Origin: Desmodus rotundus
Taxonomy: Eukaryota; Chordata; Mammalia; Chiroptera; Phyllostomidae
DNA: 64,000 bases
NCBI RefSeq assembly: GCF_022682495.2
Contig: NW_026527297.1
Span: forward strand, 20,847-84,846
Direction of reading: 5' to 3'
Shown here: positions 47,716 through 59,792 of the stretch, piece after piece
Position numbering within the stretch: the stretch's first letter is position 1
Layout of the letters: every line of letters starts with the position of its first letter
Translations under genes and position numbers: made by a program
The notes under the pieces: model-generated
The model's database searches: none
The model's input: the letters and a program-made list of their open reading frames with translations, nothing else
Told to the model about the DNA's origin: nothing

Positions 47716-49419
47716 GCAGTTTTACAGGGTCCCTGCGCACCTGTTCGGGGAAACAGCAGCCCTCCCTGCCACTCAGAGGACCGCACGATTTCCCACAGGC
47801 CACACTGCCTAGCAGTACCTTCAGCCCCGCACAGACAGTGTGCTAAGGACAGACTTGGGTACCGGGGGCATGGGCGGGGGATTTCCCATGGAACTCTCTA
47901 AGGGCCCGGTGCCCTGTGTGGCCCGGGGAGTGCCCATGCCGTTCCTTGACCCCGCAGGACACTTGCATCCAGCAATAAGCAGCCCTCTGCCTCCACAGGG
48001 CTCAAACACCTGGGCCCGGTGTGCGGGCACCTGGCATACGTGGAGGCAAACCCGCAGACCCCTCTGGCGCGAACCCACCACTGCGAAGATCCCCCTTTTC
48101 TTCCATCCGTAAAGGGGTCACGCTTGAGGAGTGGAGGAACATGGGGAGGCCCCCAGGAGATGGCTTTTCTCCGAGCCGCGGCTGGCTCGTTTCGGGCCTA
48201 TACGTGGGCTGCGCATGCGCACTCAGGCTCCCAAATACACACCTCCCTCCGCTCAACTGACCCACCCTTTAGAGGTCACAGCAGTTCCACAGGGTCCCTG
48301 GGCACCTGTCCGTGGACACAGGAGCCCTCCCTGCCACCTAGAGGACCACGCGATTTCCCCTGGGGAACACTGCCCAGAAGCACTCCCAGCCTCGCACAGA
48401 CACTGTACGCAGGATAGACTTGTGGACCAGGGGCCTGGGCGGGGAATTTTCCAGGGAACTCTCTAAAGGCCAGGTGCCCTCTGTCGCCCTGGGAGTGCCC
48501 ACGCCTTCCCTTAACCCTGCAGGACACTATCATCCAGCAATAAGCAGCCCTCTGCCTCCACGGGGCTCAAACACCTGGGCCCATTGTGCGAGCACCTGGC
48601 GTACGTGCAGGCAAACCCGCAGACCCCTCTGGCCCGAACCCACCACTGCGAAGATCCCCCTTTTCTTCCATCCGTAAAGGGGTCCTCCTTGAGGAGTGGA
48701 GGAACATGGGGAGGCCCCCAGGAGATGGATTTTCTCCGAGCCGCGGCTGGCTCATTTCGGGCCTATAAGTGGGCCGCGCGTGCGCACTCAGGCTCCCCAC
48801 CACAAGCCTCCCTCGGGTCACGGGACCCACCCTTGACGTGTCTCCTGAACCACCGTTGAGGGGTCACGTCACCCACCCCTGAGGGGTCACGTGACCCACC
48901 CTGAGGGGTATTGTGACCCACCCATGAGGGGTCACGTGACCCACCCCTGAGGGGTCTCGTGACCCACCCCTGAGGGGTCACGTGACCCACCCCTGAGGGG
49001 TCTCGTGACCCACCCCTGACGGGTCACGTGACCCACCCCTGAGGGGTCTCGTGACCCACCCCTGAGGGGTCTCGTGAACCACCCCTGAGGGGTCACGTGA
49101 CCCACCCCTGAGGGGTCTCGTGACCCACCCCTGAGGGGTCACGTGACCCACCCCTGAGGGGTCTTGTGACCCACCCCTGAGGGGTCTCGTTACCCACCCC
49201 ACAGGGGTCACGTGACCAACCCCTGAGGGGTCTCGTTACCCACCCCACAGGGGTCACGTGACCCACCCCTGAGGGGTCACGTGACCCACCCCTGAGGGGT
49301 CTCGTGACCTACCCTTTTGGGGTCACGTGACCCACCCTTGAGGGGTCTCGTGACCTACCCTTTTGGGGTCACGTGACCCACCCTTGAGGGGTCTCGTGAC
49401 CCACCCTTGAGGGGTCACA
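47716..49419 (+). repeat. Unit 35, double core (1,704 bp)
   Basis: Core 1 47716-48280, core 2 48281-48859, tract 48860-49419 (about 24 repeats); TATAAG at 48764. Private CCACAGGGCTC near 47994 and CCCAAATACACAC near 48231. The tract has GGGGTATTGTGACC and a shortened CACCCTGAGGGG. Confidence 0.92.
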
Positions 49420-51006
49420 GCAGTTTTACAGGGTCCCTGCGCACCTGTTCGGGGAAACAGCAGCCCTCCCTGCCACTCAGAGGACCGCACGATTTCCCAC
49501 AGGCCACACTGCCTAGCAGTACCTTCAGCCCCGCACAGACAGTGTGCTAAGGACAGACTTGGGTACCGGGGGCATGGGCGGGGGATTTCCCATGGAACTC
49601 TCTGGGCCCGGTGCCCTGTGTGGCCCGGGGAGTGCCCATGCCGTTCCTTGACCCCGCAGGACACTTGCATCCAGCAATAAGCAGCCCTCTGCCTCCACGG
49701 GGCTCAAACACCTGGGCCCGGTGTGCGGGCACCTGGCATACGTGGAGGCAAACCCGCAGACCCCTCTGGCGCGAACCCACCACTGCGAAGATCCCCCTTT
49801 TCTTCCATCCGTTAAGGGGTCACGCTTGAGGAGTGGAGGAACATGGGGAGGCCCCCAGGAGATGGCTTTTCTCCGAGCCGCGGCTGGCTCGTTTCGGGCC
49901 TATACGTGGGCTGCGCATGCGCACTCAGGCTCCCAAGCACACACCTCCCTCCGCTCAACTGACCCACCCTTTAGAGGTCACAGCAGTTCCACAGGGTCCC
50001 TGGGCACCTGTCCGTGGACACAGGAGCCCTCCCTGCCACCTAGAGGACCACGCGATTTCCCCTGGGGAACACTGCCCAGAAGCACTCCCAGCCTCGCACA
50101 GACACTGTACGCAGGATAGACTTGTGGACCAGGGGCCTGGGCGGGGAATTTTCCAGGGAACTCTCTAAAGGCCAGGTGCCCTCTGTCGCCCTGGGAGTGC
50201 CCACGCCTTCCCTTAACCCTGCAGGACACTATCATCCAGCAATAAGCAGCCCTCTGCCTCCACGGGGCTCAAACACCTGGGCCCATTGTGCGAGCACCTG
50301 GCGTACGTGCAGGCAAACCCGCAGACCCCTCTGGCCCGAACCCACCACTGCGAAGATCCCCCTTTTCTTCCATCCGTAAAGGGGTCCTCCTTGAGGAGTG
50401 GAGGAACATGGGGAGGCCCCCAGGAGATGGATTTTCTCCGAGCCGCGGCTGGCTCATTTCGGGCCTATAAGTGGGCCGCGCGTGCGCACTCAGGCTCCCC
50501 ACCACAAGCCTCCCTCGGGTCACGGGACCCACCCTTGACGTGTCTCCTGAACCACCGTTGAGGGGTCACGTCACCCACCCCTGAGGGGTCACGTGACCCA
50601 CCCCTGAGGGGTCTTGTGACCCACCCCACAGGGGTCACGTGACCCACCCCTGAGGGGTCACGTGACCCACCCCTGAGGGGTCACGTGACCCACCCCTGAG
50701 GGGTCTCGTGACCCACCCCTGAGGGGTCACGTGACCCACCCCTGAGGGGTCTCGTGACCCACCCCTGAGGGGTCACGTGACCCACCCCTGAGGGGTAACG
50801 TGACCCACCCCTGAGGGGTCTCGTGACCCACCCCACAGGGGTCACGTGACCCACCCCTGAGGGGTCACGTGACCCACCCTTGAGGGGTCTCGTGACCTAC
50901 CCTTTTGGGGTCACGTGACCACCCTTGAGGGGTCTCGTGACCTACCCTTTTGGGGTCACGTGACCCACCCTTTAGGGGTCTCGTGACCCACCCTTGAGGG
51001 GTCACA
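49420..51006 (+). repeat. Unit 36, double core with a 2-bp deletion (1,587 bp)
   Basis: Core 1 49420-49982, core 2 49983-50561, tract 50562-51006 (about 19 repeats); TATAAG at 50466. CTCTCTGGGCCC near 49599 lacks two A bases present in all other core 1 copies. The tract has GGGGTAACGTGACC and a CCCTTTAGGGG variant. Confidence 0.92.
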
Positions 51007-52146
51007 GCAGTTTTACAGGGTCCCTGCGCACCTGTTCGGGGAAACAGCAGCCCTCCCTGCCACTCAGAGGACCGCACGATTTCCCACAGGCCACACTGCT
51101 TAGCAGTACCTTCAGCCCTGCACAGACAGTGTGCTAAGGACAGACTTGGGTACCTGGGGCATGGGCGGGGGATTTCCCATGGAACTCTCTAAGGGCCCGG
51201 TGCCCTGTGTGGCCCGGGGAGTGCCCATGCCGTTCCTTGACCCCGCAGGACACTTGCATCCAGCAATAAGCAGCCCTCTGCCTCCACGGGGCTCAAACAC
51301 CTGGGCCCGGTGTGCGGGCACCTGGCGTACGTGGAGGCAAACCCGCAGACCCCCCTGGCGCGAACCCACCACTGCGAAGATCCCCCTTTTCTTCCATCCG
51401 TAAAGGGGTCCTCCTTGAGGAGTGGAGGAACATGGGGAGGCCCCCAGGAGATGGATTTTCTCCGAGCCGCGGCTGGCTCATTTCGGGCCTATAAGTGGGC
51501 CGCGCGTGCGCACTCAGGCTCCCCACCACAAGCCTCCCTCGGGTCACGGGACCCACCCTTGACGTGTCTCCTGAACCACCGTTGAGGGGTCACGTCACCC
51601 ACCCCTGAGGGGTCACGTGACCCACCCCTGAGGGGTCTTGTGACCCACCCATGAGGGGTCACGTGACCCACCCCTGAGGGGTCTCGTGACCCACCCCTGA
51701 GGGGTCACGTGACCCACCCCTGAGGGGTCTCGTGACCCACCCCTGACGGGTCACGTGACCCACCCCTGAGGGGTCTCGTGACCCACCCCTGAGGGGTCTC
51801 GTGAACCACCCCTGAGGGGTCACGTGACCCACCCCTGAGGGGTCTCGTGACCCACCCCTGAGGGGTCACGTGACCCAACCCTGAGGGGTCTTGTGACCCA
51901 CCCCACAGGGGTCTCGTTACCCACCCCACAGGGGTCACGTGACCCACCCCTGAGGGGTCTCGTTACCCACCCCACAGGGGTCACGTGACCCACCCCTGAG
52001 GGGTCACGTGACCCACCCCTGAGGGGTCTCGTGACCTACCCTTTTGGGGTCACGTGACCCACCCTTGAGGGGTCTCGTGACCTACCCTTTTGGGGTCACG
52101 TGACCCACCCTTGAGGGGTCTCGTGACCCACCCTTGAGGGGTCACA
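51007..52146 (+). repeat. Unit 37, single recombinant core (1,140 bp)
   Basis: Core 51007-51585, tract 51586-52146 (about 24 repeats); TATAAG at 51490. Core 1 sequence runs through GACCCCCCTGGCGCG (private CC near 51352), then core 2. Also private: CTGCTTAGCAG near 51096 and TACCTGGGGC near 51151. The 3' part of this core starts the 4,675-bp duplication. Confidence 0.9.
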
Positions 52147-53574
52147 GCAGTTTTACAGGGTCCCTGCGCACCTGTTCGGGGAAACAGCAGCCCTCCCTGC
52201 CACTCAGAGGACCGCACGATTTCCCACAGGCCACACTGCCTAGCAGTACCTTCAGCCCCGCACAGACAGTGTGCTAAGGACAGACTTGGGTACCGGGGGC
52301 ATGGGCGGGGGATTTCCCATGGAACTCTCTAAGGGCCCGGTGCCCTGTGTGGCCCGGGGAGTGCCCATGCCGTTCCTTGACCCCGCAGGACACTTGCATC
52401 CAGCAATAAGCAGCCCTCTGCCTCCACGGGGCTCAAACACCTGGGCTCGGTGTGCGGGCACCTGGCGTACGTGGAGGCAAACCTGCAGACCCCTCTGGCG
52501 CGAACCCACCACTGCGAAGATCCCCCTTTTCTTCCATCCGTAAAGGGGTCACGCTTGAGGAGTGGAAGAACATGGGGAGGCCCCCAGGAGATGGCTTTTC
52601 TCCGAGCCGCGGCTGGCTCGTTTCGGGCCTATACGTGGGCCGCGCATGCGCACTCAGGCTCCCAAGCACACACCTCCCTCGGCTCACCTGACCCACCCTT
52701 TAGAGGTCACAGCAGTTCCACAGGGTCCCTGGGCACCTGTCCGTGGACACAGGAGCCCTCCCTGCCACCTAGAGGACCACGCGATTTCCCCTGGGGAACA
52801 CTGCCCAGAAGCACTCCCAGCCTCGCACAGACACTGTACGCAGGATAGACTTGTGGACCAGGGGCCTGGGCGGGGAATTTTCCAGGGACCTCTCTAAAGG
52901 CCAGGTGCCCTCTGTCGCCCTGGGAGTGCCCACGCCTTCCCTTAACCCTGCAGGACACTATCATCCAGCAATAAGCCGCCCTCTGCCTCCACGGGGCTCA
53001 AACACCTGGGCCCATTGTGCGAGCACCTGGCGTACGTGCAGGCAAAACCGCAGACCCCTCTGGCCCGAACCCACCACTGCGAAGATCCCCCTTTTCTTCC
53101 ATCCGTAAAGGGGTCCTCCTTGAGGAGTGGAGGAACATGGGGAGGCACCCAGGAGATGGATTTTCTCCGAGCCGCGGCTGGCTCATTTCGGGCCTATAAG
53201 TGGGCCGCGCGTGCGCACTCAGGCTCCCCACCACAAGCCTCCCTCGGGTCACGGGACCCACCCTTGACGTGTCTCCTGAACCACCGTTGAGGGGTCACGT
53301 CACCCACCCCTGAGGGGTCACGTGACCCACCCCTGAGGGTTCTTGTGACCCACCCCACAGGGGTCACGTGACCCACCCCTGAGGGGTCACGTGATCCAAC
53401 CCTGAGGGGTCACGTGACCCACCCCTGAGGGGTCTCGTGACCCACCCCTGAGGGGTCACGTGACCCACCCCTGAGGGGTCACGTGACCCACCCTTGAGGG
53501 GTCTCGTGACCTACCCTTTCGGGTCACGTGACCCACCCTTGAGGGGTCTCGTGACCCACCCTTGAGGGGTCACT
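52147..53574 (+). repeat. Unit 38, double core (1,428 bp)
   Basis: Core 1 52147-52711, core 2 52712-53290, tract 53291-53574 (about 12 repeats); TATAAG at 53195. Markers: GGGCTCGGTG, AAACCTGCAG and GTGGAAGAAC in core 1; GGGACCTCTC, AATAAGCCGCCC, GCAAAACCGC and GGCACCCAGG in core 2. Tract has GAGGGTTCTTG and GTGATCCAACC. Confidence 0.92.
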
Positions 53575-55117
53575 GCAGTTTTACAGGGTCCCTGCGCACC
53601 TGTTCGGGGAAACAGCAGCCCTCCCTGCCACTCAGAGGACCGCACGATTTCCCACAGGCCACACTGCCTAGCAGTACCTTCAGCCCCGCACAGACAGTGT
53701 GCTAAGGACAGACTTGGGTACCGGGGGCATGGGCGGGGGATTTCCCATGGAACTCTCTAAGGGCCCGGTGCCCTGTGTGGCCCGGGGAGTGCCCATGCCG
53801 TTCCTTGACCCCGCAGGACACTTGCATCCAGCAATAAGCAGCCCTCTGCCTCCACGGGGCTCAAACACCTGGGCCCGGTGTGCGGGCACCTGGCATACGT
53901 GGAGGCAAACCCGCAGACCCCTCTGGCGCGAACCCACCACTGCGAAGATCCCCCTTTTCTTCCATTCGTAAAGGGGTCACGCTTGAGGAGTGGATGAACA
54001 TGGGGAGGCCCCCAGGAGATGGCTTTTCTCCGAGCCGCGGCTGGCTCGTTTCGGGCCTATACGTGGGCTGCGCATGCGCACTCAGGCTCCCAAGCACACA
54101 CCTCCCTCCGCTCAACTGACCCACCCTTTAGAGGTCACAGCAGTTCCACAGGGTCCCTGGGCACCTGTCCGTGGACACAGGAGCCCTCCCTGCCACCTAG
54201 AGGACCACGCGATTTCCCCTGGGGAACACTGCCCAGAAGCACTCCCAGCCTCGCACAGACACTGTACGCAGGATAGACTTGTGGACCAGGGGCCTGGGCG
54301 GGGAATTTTCCAGGGAACTCTCTAAAGGCCAGGTGCCCTCTGTCGCCCTGGGAGTGCCCACGCCTTCCCTTAACCCTGCAGGACACTATCATCCAGCAAT
54401 AAGCAGCCCTCTGCCTCCACGGGGCTCAAACACCTGGGCCCATTGTGCGAGCACCTGGCGTACGTGCAGGCAAACCCGCAGACCCCTCTGGCCCGAACCC
54501 ACCACTGCGAAGATCCCCCTTTTCTTCCATCCGTAAAGGGGTCCTCCTTGAGGAGTGGAGGAACATGGGGAGGCCCCCAGGAGATGGATTTTCTCCGAGC
54601 CGCGGCTGGCTCATTTCGGGCCTATAAGTGGGCCGCGCGTGCGCACTCAGGCTCCCCACCACAAGCCTCCCTCGGGTCACGGGACCCACCCTTGACGTGT
54701 CTCCTGAACCACCGTTGAGGGGTCACGTCACCCACCCCTGAGGGGTCACGTGACCCACCCCTGAGGGGTCTTGTGACCCACCCCACAGGGGTCACGTGAC
54801 CCACCCCTGAGGGGTCACGTGACCCACCCCTGAGGGGTCACGTGAACCACCCCTGAGGGGTCTCGTGACCCACCCCTGAGGGGTCACGTGACCCACCCCT
54901 GAGGGGTCTCGTGACCCACCCCTGAGGGGTCACGTGACCCACCCATGAGGGGTCACGTGACCCACCCCTGAGGGGTCTCGTGACCCACCCCTGAGGGGTC
55001 ACGTGACCCACCCCTGAGGGGTCACGTGACCCACCCTTGAGGGGTCTCGTGACCTACCCTTTTGGGGTCACGTGACCACCCTTGAGGGGTCTCGTGACCC
55101 CCCCTTGAGGGGTCACT
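53575..55117 (+). repeat. Unit 39, double core (1,543 bp)
   Basis: Core 1 53575-54139, core 2 54140-54718, tract 54719-55117 (about 17 repeats); TATAAG at 54623. Core 1 has GTGGATGAAC, which puts an in-frame stop in the longest open frame of this region, and a private CCATTCGTAAAG. Confidence 0.92.
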
Positions 55118-56821
55118 GCAGTTTTACAGGGTCCCTGAGCACCTGTTCGGGGAAACAGCAGCCCTCCCTGCCACTCAGAGGACCGCACGATTTCCCACAG
55201 GCCACACTGCCTAGCAGTACCTTCAGCCCCGCACAGACAGTGTGCTAAGGACAGACTTGGGTACCGGGGGCATGGGCGGGGGATTTCCCATGGAACTCTC
55301 TAAGGGCCCGGTGCCCTGTGTGGCCCGGGGAGTGCCCATGCCGTTCCTTCACCCCGCAGGACACTTGCATCCAGCAATAAGCAGCCCTCTGCCTCCACGG
55401 GGCTCAAACACCTGGGCCCGGTGTGCGGGCACCTGGCATACGTGGAGGCAAACCCGCAGACCCCTCTGGCGCGAACCCACCACTGCGAAGATCCCCCTTT
55501 TCTTCCATCCGTTAAGGGGTCACGCTTGAGGAGTGGAGGAACATGGGGAGGCCCCCAGGAGATGGCTTTTCTCCGAGCCGCGGCTGGCTCGTTTCGGGCC
55601 TATACGTGGGCTGCGCATGCGCACTCAGGCTCCCAAGCACACACCTCCCTCCGCTCAACTGACCCACCCTTTAGAGGTCACAGCAGTTCCACAGGGTCCC
55701 TGGGCACCTGTCCGTGGACACAGGAGCCCTCCCTGCCACCTAGAGGACCACGCGATTTCCCCTGGGGAACACTGCCCAGAAGCACTCCCAGCCTCGCACA
55801 GACACTGTACGCAGGATAGACTTGTGGACCAGGGGCCTGGGCGGGGAATTTTCCAGGGAACTCTCTAAAGGCCAGGTGCCCTCTGTCGCCCTGGGAGTGC
55901 CCACGCCTTCCCTTAACCCTGCAGGACACTATCATCCAGCAATAAGCAGCCCTCTGCCTCCACGGGGCTCAAACACCTGGGCCCGGTGTGCGGGCACCTG
56001 GCGTACGTGGAGGCAAACCCGCAGACCCCCCTGGCGCGAACCCACCACTGCGAAGATCCCCCTTTTCTTCCATCCGTAAAGGGGTCCTCCTTGAGGAGTG
56101 GAGGAACATGGGGAGGCCCCCAGGAGATGGATTTTCTCCGAGCCGCGGCTGGCTCATTTCGGGCCTATAAGTGGGCCGCGCGTGCGCACTCAGGCTCCCC
56201 ACCACAAGCCTCCCTCGGGTCACGGGACCCACCCTTGACGTGTCTCCTGAACCACCGTTGAGGGGTCACGTCACCCACCCCTGAGGGGTCACGTGACCCA
56301 CCCTGAGGGGTCTTGTGACCCACCCATGAGGGGTCACGTGACCCACCCCTGAGGGGTCTCGTGACCCACCCCTGAGGGGTCACGTGACCCACCCCTGAGG
56401 GGTCTCGTGACCCACCCCTGACGGGTCACGTGACCCACCCCTGAGGGGTCTCGTGACCCACCCCTGAGGGGTCTCGTGAACCACCCCTGAGGGGTCACGT
56501 GACCCACCCCTGAGGGGTCTCGTGACCCACCCCTGAGGGGTCACGTGACCCAACCCTGAGGGGTCTTGTGACCCACCCCACAGGGGTCTCGTTACCCACC
56601 CCACAGGGGTCACGTGACCCACCCCTGAGGGGTCTCGTTACCCACCCCACAGGGGTCACGTGACCCACCCCTGAGGGGTCACGTGACCCACCCCTGAGGG
56701 GTCTCGTGACCTACCCTTTTGGGGTCACGTGACCCACCCTTGAGGGGTCTCGTGACCTACCCTTTTGGGGTCACGTGACCCACCCTTGAGGGGTCTCGTG
56801 ACCCACCCTTGAGGGGTCACA
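55118..56821 (+). repeat. Unit 40, double core with chimeric core 2 (1,704 bp)
   Basis: Core 1 55118-55682, core 2 55683-56261, tract 56262-56821 (about 24 repeats); TATAAG at 56166. Core 2 starts as normal core 2, switches to core 1 sequence (CGGTGTGCGGGC, GTGGAGGC, GACCCCCCTGGCGCG) near 55985, then returns to core 2 sequence. The middle and end match unit 37 exactly, so this is the junction of the 4,675-bp duplication. Confidence 0.92.
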
Positions 56822-58249
56822 GCAGTTTTACAGGGTCCCTGCGCACCTGTTCGGGGAAACAGCAGCCCTCCCTGCCACTCAGAGGACCGCACGATTTCCC
56901 ACAGGCCACACTGCCTAGCAGTACCTTCAGCCCCGCACAGACAGTGTGCTAAGGACAGACTTGGGTACCGGGGGCATGGGCGGGGGATTTCCCATGGAAC
57001 TCTCTAAGGGCCCGGTGCCCTGTGTGGCCCGGGGAGTGCCCATGCCGTTCCTTGACCCCGCAGGACACTTGCATCCAGCAATAAGCAGCCCTCTGCCTCC
57101 ACGGGGCTCAAACACCTGGGCTCGGTGTGCGGGCACCTGGCGTACGTGGAGGCAAACCTGCAGACCCCTCTGGCGCGAACCCACCACTGCGAAGATCCCC
57201 CTTTTCTTCCATCCGTAAAGGGGTCACGCTTGAGGAGTGGAAGAACATGGGGAGGCCCCCAGGAGATGGCTTTTCTCCGAGCCGCGGCTGGCTCGTTTCG
57301 GGCCTATACGTGGGCCGCGCATGCGCACTCAGGCTCCCAAGCACACACCTCCCTCGGCTCACCTGACCCACCCTTTAGAGGTCACAGCAGTTCCACAGGG
57401 TCCCTGGGCACCTGTCCGTGGACACAGGAGCCCTCCCTGCCACCTAGAGGACCACGCGATTTCCCCTGGGGAACACTGCCCAGAAGCACTCCCAGCCTCG
57501 CACAGACACTGTACGCAGGATAGACTTGTGGACCAGGGGCCTGGGCGGGGAATTTTCCAGGGACCTCTCTAAAGGCCAGGTGCCCTCTGTCGCCCTGGGA
57601 GTGCCCACGCCTTCCCTTAACCCTGCAGGACACTATCATCCAGCAATAAGCCGCCCTCTGCCTCCACGGGGCTCAAACACCTGGGCCCATTGTGCGAGCA
57701 CCTGGCGTACGTGCAGGCAAAACCGCAGACCCCTCTGGCCCGAACCCACCACTGCGAAGATCCCCCTTTTCTTCCATCCGTAAAGGGGTCCTCCTTGAGG
57801 AGTGGAGGAACATGGGGAGGCACCCAGGAGATGGATTTTCTCCGAGCCGCGGCTGGCTCATTTCGGGCCTATAAGTGGGCCGCGCGTGCGCACTCAGGCT
57901 CCCCACCACAAGCCTCCCTCGGGTCACGGGACCCACCCTTGACGTGTCTCCTGAACCACCGTTGAGGGGTCACGTCACCCACCCCTGAGGGGTCACGTGA
58001 CCCACCCCTGAGGGGTCTTGTGACCCACCCCACAGGGGTCACGTGACCCACCCCTGAGAGGTCACGTGATCCAACCCTGAGGGGTCACGTGACCCACCCC
58101 TGAGGGGTCTCGTGACCCACCCCTGAGGGGTCACGTGACCCACCCCTGAGGGGTCACGTGACCCACCCTTGAGGGGTCTCGTGACCTACCCTTTCGGGTC
58201 ACGTGACCCACCCTTGAGGGGTCTCGTGACCCACCCTTGAGGGGTCACT
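56822..58249 (+). repeat. Unit 41, double core (1,428 bp)
   Basis: Core 1 56822-57386, core 2 57387-57965, tract 57966-58249 (about 12 repeats); TATAAG at 57870. Copy of unit 38 with all its core markers. The tract has the private CCTGAGAGGTC near 58053. Confidence 0.92.
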
Positions 58250-59792
58250 GCAGTTTTACAGGGTCCCTGCGCACCTGTTCGGGGAAACAGCAGCCCTCCC
58301 TGCCACTCAGAGGACCGCACGATTTCCCACAGGCCACACTGCCTAGCAGTACCTTCAGCCCCGCACAGACAGTGTGCTAAGGACAGACTTGGGTACCGGG
58401 GGCATGGGCGGGGGATTTCCCATGGAACTCTCTAAGGGCCCGGTGCCCTGTGTGGCCCGGGGAGTGCCCATGCCGTTCCTTGACCCCGCAGGACACTTGC
58501 ATCCAGCAATAAGCAGCCCTCTGCCTCCACGGGGCTCAAACACCTGGGCCCGGTGTGCGGGCACCTGGCATACGTGGAGGCAAACCCGCAGACCCCTCTG
58601 GCGCGAACCCACCACTGCGAAGATCCCCCTTTTCTTCCATCCGTAAAGGGGTCACGCTTGAGGAGTGGATGAACATGGGGAGGCCCCCAGGAGATGGCTT
58701 TTCTCCGAGCCGCGGCTGGCTCGTTTCGGGCCTATACGTGGGCTGCGCATGCGCACTCAGGCTCCCAAGCACACACCTCCCTCCGCTCAACTGACCCACC
58801 CTTTAGAGGTCACAGCAGTTCCACAGGGTCCCTGGGCACCTGTCCGTGGACACAGGAGCCCTCCCTGCCACCTAGAGGACCACGCGATTTCCCCTGGGGA
58901 ACACTGCCCAGAAGCACTCCCAGCCTCGCACAGACACTGTACGCAGGATAGACTTGTGGACCAGGGGCCTGGGCGGGGAATTTTCCAGGGAACTCTCTAA
59001 AGGCCAGGTGCCCTCTGTCGCCCTGGGAGTGCCCACGCCTTCCCTTAACCCTGCAGGACACTATCATCCAGCAATAAGCAGCCCTCTGCCTCCACGGGGC
59101 TCAAACACCTGGGCCCATTGTGCGAGCACCTGGCGTACGTGCAGGCAAACCCGCAGACCCCTCTGGCCCGAACCCACCACTGCGAAGATCCCCCTTTTCT
59201 TCCATCCGTAAAGGGGTCCTCCTTGAGGAGTGGAGGAACATGGGGAGGCCCCCAGGAGATGGATTTTCTCCGAGCCGCGGCTGGCTCATTTCGGGCCTAT
59301 AAGTGGGCCGCGCGTGCGCACTCAGGCTCCCCACCACAAGCCTCCCTCGGGTCACGGGACCCACCCTTGACGTGTCTCCTGAACCACCGTTGAGGGGTCA
59401 CGTCACCCACCCCTGAGGGGTCACGTGACCCACCCCTGAGGGGTCTTGTGACCCACCCCACAGGGGTCACGTGACCCACCCCTGAGGGGTCACGTGACCC
59501 ACCCCTGAGGGGTCACGTGAACCACCCCTGAGGGGTCTCGTGACCCACCCCTGAGGGGTCACGTGACCCACCCCTGAGGGGTCTCGTGACCCACCCCTGA
59601 GGGGTCACGTGACCCACCCCTGAGGGGTCACGTGACCCACCCCTGAGGGGTCTCGTGACCCACCCCTGAGGGGTCACGTGACCCACCCCTGAGGGGTCAC
59701 GTGACCCACCCTTGAGGGGTCTCGTGACCTACCCTTTTGGGGTCACGTGACCACCCTTGAGGGGTCTCGTGACCCCCCCTTGAGGGGTCACT
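58250..59792 (+). repeat. Unit 42, double core (1,543 bp)
   Basis: Core 1 58250-58814, core 2 58815-59393, tract 59394-59792 (about 17 repeats); TATAAG at 59298. Copy of unit 39, with the GTGGATGAAC marker and the common CCATCCGTAAAG. Confidence 0.92.

Larger units (their letters stand above)
51300..55975 (+). repeat. 4,675-bp segmental duplication, first copy
   Basis: The interval from mid-core of unit 37 to mid-core 2 of unit 40 recurs 4,675 bp downstream (52271/56946, 53699/58374, 55242/59917). Shared rare variants include GACCCCCCTGGCG, GGGCTCGGTG, AAACCTGCAG, GGGACCTCTC, GCAAAACCGC and GTGGATGAAC. A few differences exist (for example CCATTCGTAAAG at 53963 versus CCATCCGTAAAG). End points are approximate because the exchange was in shared core sequence. 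Confidence 0.88.
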
